Made by a program: the position numbers and the translations under genes. The notes below the pieces were generated by a model, which saw only the letters and a list, made by a program, of their open reading frames with translations, ran no database searches and had not been told where the DNA came from. Shown piece after piece: positions 49,369-53,872 of a stretch of 53,872 nucleotides of DNA (positions are counted from its first letter, which is position 1; each line of letters begins with the position of its first letter). Source of the stretch: Actinomycetes bacterium (GTDB lineage Bacteria > Actinomycetota > Actinomycetes > Nanopelagicales > Nanopelagicaceae); contig JANXZF010000133.1 in NCBI GenBank assembly GCA_025355665.1, positions 1 through 53,872 of the forward strand. The letters are read 5' to 3'.

Positions 49369-50564
49369 AAGAAAAGATAGTTCTTGCTTATTCCGGAGGA
49401 TTGGATACCTCTGTCGCTATCGGATGGATCGAACGTGAGACCGGCGCGGAAGTTATCGCCGTCGCCGTGGATGTCGGACAAGAAGGCGAAGACCTTCAGG
49501 TGATCAAGGAACGTGCACTCGCATGTGGCGCGATCGCGGCAGAAGTCGTTGACGCTCGCGAGGAGTTTGCCGACGAGTACTGCCTACCTGCGCTAAAAGC
49601 CAACGCTCTTTACATGGACCGCTATCCACTCGTGTCGGCACTGTCTCGACCTTTAATTGTGAAGCATCTTGTTGCCGCTGCCAGAAAGCACGGCGCTTCC
49701 AGAGTCGCCCACGGCTGCACTGGCAAAGGCAACGACCAAGTTCGCTTCGAAGTTGGCACCGGTGCACTTGCGCCCGACCTAACTTCCTACGCACCTGTTC
49801 GTGACTCAGGCATGACTCGAGACAAGGCAATTGCTTTTGCGCACGAGAAAAACTTGCCGATCGAGACAACAAAGAAGAACCCATTTTCAATTGATCAAAA
49901 CGTATGGGGTCGTGCGGTTGAGACTGGCTTCCTAGAAGACATTTGGAATGCGCCAACAGAGGCCGTCTATTCCTATACCCAGGATCCATCACTTCCCCGA
50001 GAGGCTGATGAAGTCATCATCACCTTCACCAAGGGAGCACCAACTGCGATCGACGGTCGACCTGTCACGATGTTGCAAGCCATCGTTGAACTGAATCGTC
50101 GTGCTGGGGCGCAAGGGGTTGGTCGTCTCGATATGGTTGAAGATCGACTTGTTGGAATCAAAAGTCGTGAAGTCTATGAAGCACCCGGTGCATTGGCTTT
50201 GATTACCGCGCATCAAGAGTTGGAAAATGTATGCGTCGAACGTGACCTGGCACGGTTCAAACGCAGCAGCGAACAGCGCTGGGGGGAGCTCGTTTACGAC
50301 GGCCTCTGGTTCTCGCCTCTTAGAGAAGCCCTTGATGGCGTATTTAACTATGCGAACGAGTATGTGAGTGGCGATGTGCGATTGAAAATGCATGCCGGTC
50401 GGTGCTGGGTAACGGGGCGTCGTAGCGATACGTCTCTCTATGATTTTGACATGGCGACTTACGATGAAGGCGACACCTTTGATCAATCTTTGGCCAAGGG
50501 ATTCGTCGACCTGTGGGGCCTTCCAACGCGAATTGCCTCTGCAAGAAATCTGAAGGCGAAATAG
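49365..50564 (+). CDS. argG: Argininosuccinate synthase
   Basis: Condenses citrulline with aspartate using ATP. 399 residues with the PP-loop [30 protein letters not shown] and SIDQNVWGR, standard for the short bacterial form. Overlaps argR by ATGA. Needs citrulline from ArgF, which must be encoded elsewhere if the pathway is complete. Confidence 0.97.
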   Translation: MKEKIVLAYSGGLDTSVAIGWIERETGAEVIAVAVDVGQEGEDLQVIKERALACGAIAAEVVDAREEFADEYCLPALKANALYMDRYPLVSALSRPLIVKHLVAAARKHGASRVAHGCTGKGNDQVRFEVGTGALAPDLTSYAPVRDSGMTRDKAIAFAHEKNLPIETTKKNPFSIDQNVWGRAVETGFLEDIWNAPTEAVYSYTQDPSLPREADEVIITFTKGAPTAIDGRPVTMLQAIVELNRRAGAQGVGRLDMVEDRLVGIKSREVYEAPGALALITAHQELENVCVERDLARFKRSSEQRWGELVYDGLWFSPLREALDGVFNYANEYVSGDVRLKMHAGRCWVTGRRSDTSLYDFDMATYDEGDTFDQSLAKGFVDLWGLPTRIASARNLKAK

Positions 50565-50566
50565 CG

Positions 50567-51994
50567 ATGGCGTTATGGGGAGGTAGATTCTTCAGTGGTC
50601 CTGCTGGAGATGTCTTTGCGCTGTCGCAAAGTATCGAATTCGACTGGCGACTGGCTCCCTATGACATTCGCTCCTCACTTGCACATCTTGCAGTTCTCGA
50701 AAGAGCAGACCTCATTGAAGTTTCGGATGCCGAAAAGATCAGAAGTGCACTGAAGCAAATGCAGAAGGAGGTTCGTAATGGATCTCTTACGCCATCTGCG
50801 GCCGATGAGGATGTTCATAGCGCACTCGAAAGAGTGATGACAGAACGTCTGGGACCGATCGGAGGCTCGCTCCGTGCTGGCCGATCCAGGAATGATCAAG
50901 TTGCGACGGATCTTCGTTTATTCGCACTTGATCACATGCTTGAGTTGTCGAAGATTATTATTGCTTTGCAATGGGCAATTCTTTCTAAGGCAGCTGAATA
51001 CTCGGACGCGCCCGCGCCCGGTTTTACTCATCTCCAACATGCACAACCAGTCATCTTCGGTCATGAACTGGCGAAGCATGTTCACTCACTAGATCGTGAT
51101 CTTGATCGAATCAAGGATTGGTACTTGCGAACGTCGAGATCACCCCTCGGCGCTGGCGCCCTTGCAGGTTCCTCTCTGCAATTGGATCCGGAGGCAAGTG
51201 CCCGAGATCTCGGATTCGATGCGGCAATCGCAAATAGCATCGATGCCGTTAGCGATCGGGATTTTGTTGCAGAAGCACTCTTTATTCTTTCCATGATCGG
51301 GATTCACCTTTCCCGAATGGGGGAGGAGTGGTGTCTTTGGTCCAGTACCGAGTTCGGGTGGGCAAAATTGGATGATGCCTACGCAACTGGGTCTTCGATC
51401 ATGCCTCAGAAAAAGAATCCCGATATCGCCGAACTTGCTCGCGGAAAAGCGGGCCGGCTAATTGGAAACCTGACATCTGTTCTTGCGATGCTTAAAGGTT
51501 TGCCATTTGCCTACAACCGTGACCTTCAGGAAGACAAAGAGCCACTTTTCAATTCCATCGACACACTGACTCTGGTTCTTCCGGCCTTTACTGGAATGGT
51601 CGCCACAACCACATTTGATCGCGCGAAAATGAGTGTTGCGGCTTCGACAGGCTTCTCATTGGCGACTGAAATAGCGGACTTCCTAGTTCAAAGTGGAGTT
51701 CCCTTTGCCCAAGCGCATGAGGCGGCCGGAAAGTGCGTGCATCTTTGCGAATCAACAAATCGCGAATTACACGAGTTGTCCGACACTGAATTCTCTTCGA
51801 TTCACCCGGGTTTAACTCCTGAGGTGCGAGGCGTGCTGACTGTTAGCGGGGCCCTGACATCGCGGACGACTTTCGGCGGTACGGCACCCACGGCGGTCGC
51901 CAATCAAATTTCCGAGCTAGAATCGAAAATCTCCGCGTCCGAGAAATGGTTTGCCGACAAGGCCAACCACTTTTCGGGCATGATGGGGCAATGA
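50567..51994 (+). CDS. argH: Argininosuccinate lyase
   Basis: Splits argininosuccinate to arginine and fumarate. About 475 residues from ATG 50567 (MALWGGRFFSGPAGD), 2 bp after the argG stop; the track start lies inside argG. It shows RSRNDQVATDLRLF, FTHLQHAQPVIFGHELAKH and the fumarase-family signature GSSIMPQKKNPD. Overlaps tyrS by ATGA. Confidence 0.97.
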   Translation: MALWGGRFFSGPAGDVFALSQSIEFDWRLAPYDIRSSLAHLAVLERADLIEVSDAEKIRSALKQMQKEVRNGSLTPSAADEDVHSALERVMTERLGPIGGSLRAGRSRNDQVATDLRLFALDHMLELSKIIIALQWAILSKAAEYSDAPAPGFTHLQHAQPVIFGHELAKHVHSLDRDLDRIKDWYLRTSRSPLGAGALAGSSLQLDPEASARDLGFDAAIANSIDAVSDRDFVAEALFILSMIGIHLSRMGEEWCLWSSTEFGWAKLDDAYATGSSIMPQKKNPDIAELARGKAGRLIGNLTSVLAMLKGLPFAYNRDLQEDKEPLFNSIDTLTLVLPAFTGMVATTTFDRAKMSVAASTGFSLATEIADFLVQSGVPFAQAHEAAGKCVHLCESTNRELHELSDTEFSSIHPGLTPEVRGVLTVSGALTSRTTFGGTAPTAVANQISELESKISASEKWFADKANHFSGMMGQ

Positions 51995-53265
51995 ATCTTC
52001 TAGAAGACCTGAAATGGCGCGGACTTCTTGCGCAATCAACTGACGAGAAAGCCCTTCTAGAGGCCTTATCAAAGCCGACAACTCTCTACTGTGGTTTTGA
52101 CCCTACGGCACCTAGTTTGCACGTGGGAAACCTCGTCGTACTACTTGTACTGCGTAGATTTCAGTTGGCTGGGCATTTACCGATCGCATTGGTCGGCGGA
52201 GCCACCGGTCTTGTAGGAGATCCGAGTGGAAAGAATGAAGAGCGTTCTCTAAATAGCGAAGAAATTGTGGAGCAGTGGGTGGTTCGCATTCGCGAACAAG
52301 TTTCCAAGTACCTCGATTTTGAAGCGCCATCCAATCCTGCTCGAGTCGTGAACAATCTCGACTGGACCGCACCAATGTCTGCGATCGAATTTCTTCGCGA
52401 CATCGGAAAACATTTCAGTGTGAATCAAATGCTTGCGAAAGAATCTGTTTCGGCACGGCTTGAAGGCGGTGGAATTTCGTACACCGAATTTTCTTACCAA
52501 GTGCTGCAATCCCTTGATTTTCTTGAACTATTTCGAAGATTTGATTGCACATTGCAAGTAGGCGGCTCTGATCAGTGGGGCAACATAGTTGCAGGTCTCG
52601 ATCTGATTCGTCGTGCTGAATCTGAGAGTGCCCATGCGATGACAGTTCCTTTGCTGATGAAATCTGATGGCACAAAATTCGGAAAGACCGCAGGCGGATC
52701 GGTTTGGCTGGATCCAGCGATGACATCTCCTTTCGCTTTCTTCCAGTATTGGTTGAACACCGAGGATCGCGACGTTATAAATTTCTTGAAAGTTTTTTCG
52801 TTCTTACCTAAAGCGGACATTGAAGCGTTAGAAAAATCACATCTCGAGAATCCAGGACTTCGCATTGCACACCGAGCGTTGGCCCGCGAACTCACATCCT
52901 TGGTTCACAGTCCCCAAGACTGTGAACGTGTTGAGGCGGCATCTCGGGCCCTATTTGGCCAGGGCGAGCTTCACGATTTGGACGAGGCCACGCTTGAGAG
53001 CGCTCTTTCCGAGCTCCCGCGGACTTTTTTGGCCTCTTTGAACGATATTCCGAGCTGGGTTGACCTCATTGTGGCCTCTGGAGTGGTCGATTCGAAGTCT
53101 GCAGCACGCCGAATCGTCAAGGAGGGTGGGGCGTATCTCAACAACGAAAAGATCGCCGGAGAGGACTTTTCACCCTCGTCAAATGACTTCATTTTCGGCA
53201 GATTCGCGATCCTTAGAAAAGGCAAGCGAGATCTAGCGGCCGTAGAGGTGGTCCAAAAGCGTTGA
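51991..53265 (+). CDS. tyrS: Tyrosyl-tRNA synthetase
   Basis: Class I synthetase of 424 residues from ATG 51991 (MNLLEDLKWRGLLAQ). The HIGH-type motif is PSLHVGNLVVL, tyrosine recognition shows YTEFSYQVLQ and GGSDQWGNIVAG, the KMSKS-type loop is TKFGKTAGG, and a C-terminal S4 RNA-binding domain begins near residue 355 (WVDLIVASGVVDSKSAARRIV). It starts within the argH stop, so its translation is coupled to the arginine operon. No T-box precedes it. Confidence 0.97.
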   Translation: MNLLEDLKWRGLLAQSTDEKALLEALSKPTTLYCGFDPTAPSLHVGNLVVLLVLRRFQLAGHLPIALVGGATGLVGDPSGKNEERSLNSEEIVEQWVVRIREQVSKYLDFEAPSNPARVVNNLDWTAPMSAIEFLRDIGKHFSVNQMLAKESVSARLEGGGISYTEFSYQVLQSLDFLELFRRFDCTLQVGGSDQWGNIVAGLDLIRRAESESAHAMTVPLLMKSDGTKFGKTAGGSVWLDPAMTSPFAFFQYWLNTEDRDVINFLKVFSFLPKADIEALEKSHLENPGLRIAHRALARELTSLVHSPQDCERVEAASRALFGQGELHDLDEATLESALSELPRTFLASLNDIPSWVDLIVASGVVDSKSAARRIVKEGGAYLNNEKIAGEDFSPSSNDFIFGRFAILRKGKRDLAAVEVVQKR

Positions 53266-53279
53266 TTTATAAGGGTTTT

Positions 53280-53297
53280 AGCAAATGGGAATTTGCT
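53280..53297. terminator. Hairpin between tyrS and rRNA promoters
   Basis: AGCAAAT, loop GGGA, ATTTGCT gives a perfect 7-bp stem 14 nt after the tyrS stop and 11 nt before the P1 -35 box. There is no U-run. It could end the arg-tyrS transcript or be a protein site near P1; neither is certain. Confidence 0.4.
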
Positions 53298-53308
53298 GTC
53301 TGCCCGAT

Positions 53309-53337
53309 TTGACCCTTTGCTCCAGGGCACATATAGT
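53309..53337 (+). promoter_or_regulatory. rRNA operon promoter P1
   Basis: TTGACC (53309-53314), 17 bp, TATAGT (53332-53337). This is the best promoter match in the window. The expected start is near 53344, about 400 nt before mature 16S. Confidence 0.85.
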
Positions 53338-53421
53338 TACGCTCCTTGCAGTGCACCGGACGAATTAAGGCCGGACAGCAAGAACTTCCTTCAGATTCGA
53401 AGTTAGTGGTTCTGCGCGGGT

Positions 53422-53450
53422 TTGACCCCGTTGCGCCCCTGGACTAGATT
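53422..53450 (+). promoter_or_regulatory. rRNA operon promoter P2
   Basis: TTGACC (53422-53427), 17 bp, TAGATT (53445-53450), 113 bp after P1 with the same extended word TTGACCC. Tandem promoters are usual for rRNA operons. Expected start near 53457. Confidence 0.82.
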
Positions 53451-53456
53451 TGTGGG

Positions 53457-53740
53457 TCTGCCCTGAAAATGAAGAGAAATCTTCGGACGCAGTGCGCATC
53501 CGTACCTTGAGAACTCAACAGCGTGCTAATAAGTCAATGCCAATGTGGCTCTTCTTGTCATGCGTAAAAACTTTCGGGTTTTGAGCGTGCGAGCGGAGAC
53601 CACGAATAAATATCTCAATGAGGTATGGCAAAAAACCCTTCTGGTCTACCAGTTGGGAAATAGCTATGCCCGTTGATTTCCTTTGGATAAAGACAAAAAA
53701 TAACGACAGTTGTTTATGTCTGTACGCCAGAAAAAAACTT
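53457..53740 (+). other. rRNA operon 5' leader
   Basis: Non-coding leader of the rRNA precursor. It contains CTTGAGAACTCAACAGCGTG (about 53507-53526), a word with the palindrome TTGAG-AA-CTCAA that recurs in actinobacterial rRNA leaders, then a hairpin AAAAC...GTTTT near 53567-53580 and CTGGT-CT-ACCAG near 53641-53652. It should carry antitermination and processing signals; the partner strand of the RNase III stem is beyond the window. No ORF is visible in the 475 bp from tyrS to 16S. Confidence 0.65.
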
Positions 53741-53872
53741 TCTATGGAGAGTTTGATCCTGGCTCAGGACGAACGCTGGCGGCGTGCTTAACACATGCAA
53801 GTCGAGCGATGAAGTTCCTTCGGGAACGGATTAGCGGCGAACGGGTGAGGAACACGTGAGGAATCTGCCTTC
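53741..53872 (+). rRNA. rrs: 16S ribosomal RNA (5' part only)
   Basis: The universal bacterial 16S start AGAGTTTGATCCTGGCTCAG begins at 53748, equal to E. coli position 8, so the mature 5' end is at about 53741. GGACGAACGCTGGCGGCGTG and the V1 helix GTTCC-TTCG-GGAAC follow. Only about 132 nt are present. The sequence GGTGAGGAACACGTG differs by one base from the usual GGTGAGTAACACGTG. Confidence 0.97.

Overview
The window is a dense run of housekeeping genes from a low- to mid-GC actinobacterium. Phylum-level markers visible in the proteins are RbpA, WhiA, the RapZ-YvcK-WhiA trio, a DUF3099 protein, a SufR-type regulator heading a sufBDCSU-sufT operon, and a fabG-fabI pair of the mabA-inhA type. 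The order of blocks (polA, rpsA, coaE, uvrB, uvrA; uvrC, rapZ, yvcK, whiA, gap, pgk, tpiA, secG; tkt, tal; suf; fabG, fabI; infC, rpmI, rplT, tsnR, pheST, arg, tyrS) follows the classic actinobacterial order known from Mycobacterium and Streptomyces, but with most intervening genes missing. The compactness and moderate GC fit streamlined freshwater lineages such as Nanopelagicales (acI). That genus-level guess is an inference and was not tested.

Layout. 1-2467: end of a branched-chain amino-acid ABC transporter operon (livM partial, livG, livF). 2477-6753: thioesterase, polA, MFS transporter. 6812-15901: rpsA with its own promoter and terminator, then coaE, uvrB, uvrA, uvrC. 15927-18728: rapZ, yvcK, whiA. 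18902-22585: gap, pgk, tpiA, secG, rbpA. 22582-28148 (minus strand): ctaA, tkt, tal, pgi. 28250-34555: the SUF iron-sulfur operon with its regulator and a Rieske-like ferredoxin. 34559-37376: ABC exporter, convergent with SURF1 and a DUF3099 gene. 37495-38973: fabG (interrupted) and fabI. 39172-44663: infC, rpmI, rplT, an rRNA methyltransferase, pheS, pheT. 44660-53265: an ArgR-type operator, then argC-J-B-D-R-G-H-tyrS as one overlapping operon. 53309-53872: tandem rRNA promoters, leader and the first ~130 nt of 16S rRNA. No mobile element, CRISPR array, tRNA gene or obvious horizontally acquired island was seen.

Three points matter most for a reader. First, fabG contains an in-frame TAA codon at 37765-37767 exactly where FabG proteins carry a conserved acidic residue; it is either a sequencing or assembly error or a real nonsense mutation in a gene expected to be essential. 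Second, infC almost certainly starts at an ATC codon (39172), upstream of the start offered by the ORF track. Third, at least a dozen genes have a TANNNT -10 box that ends 6-8 nt before the start codon, the signature of leaderless mRNA, and one of these (argC) has a near-perfect ARG-box palindrome over its -35 element. I found no wholly new system; the interesting signals are regulatory or points of gene integrity.
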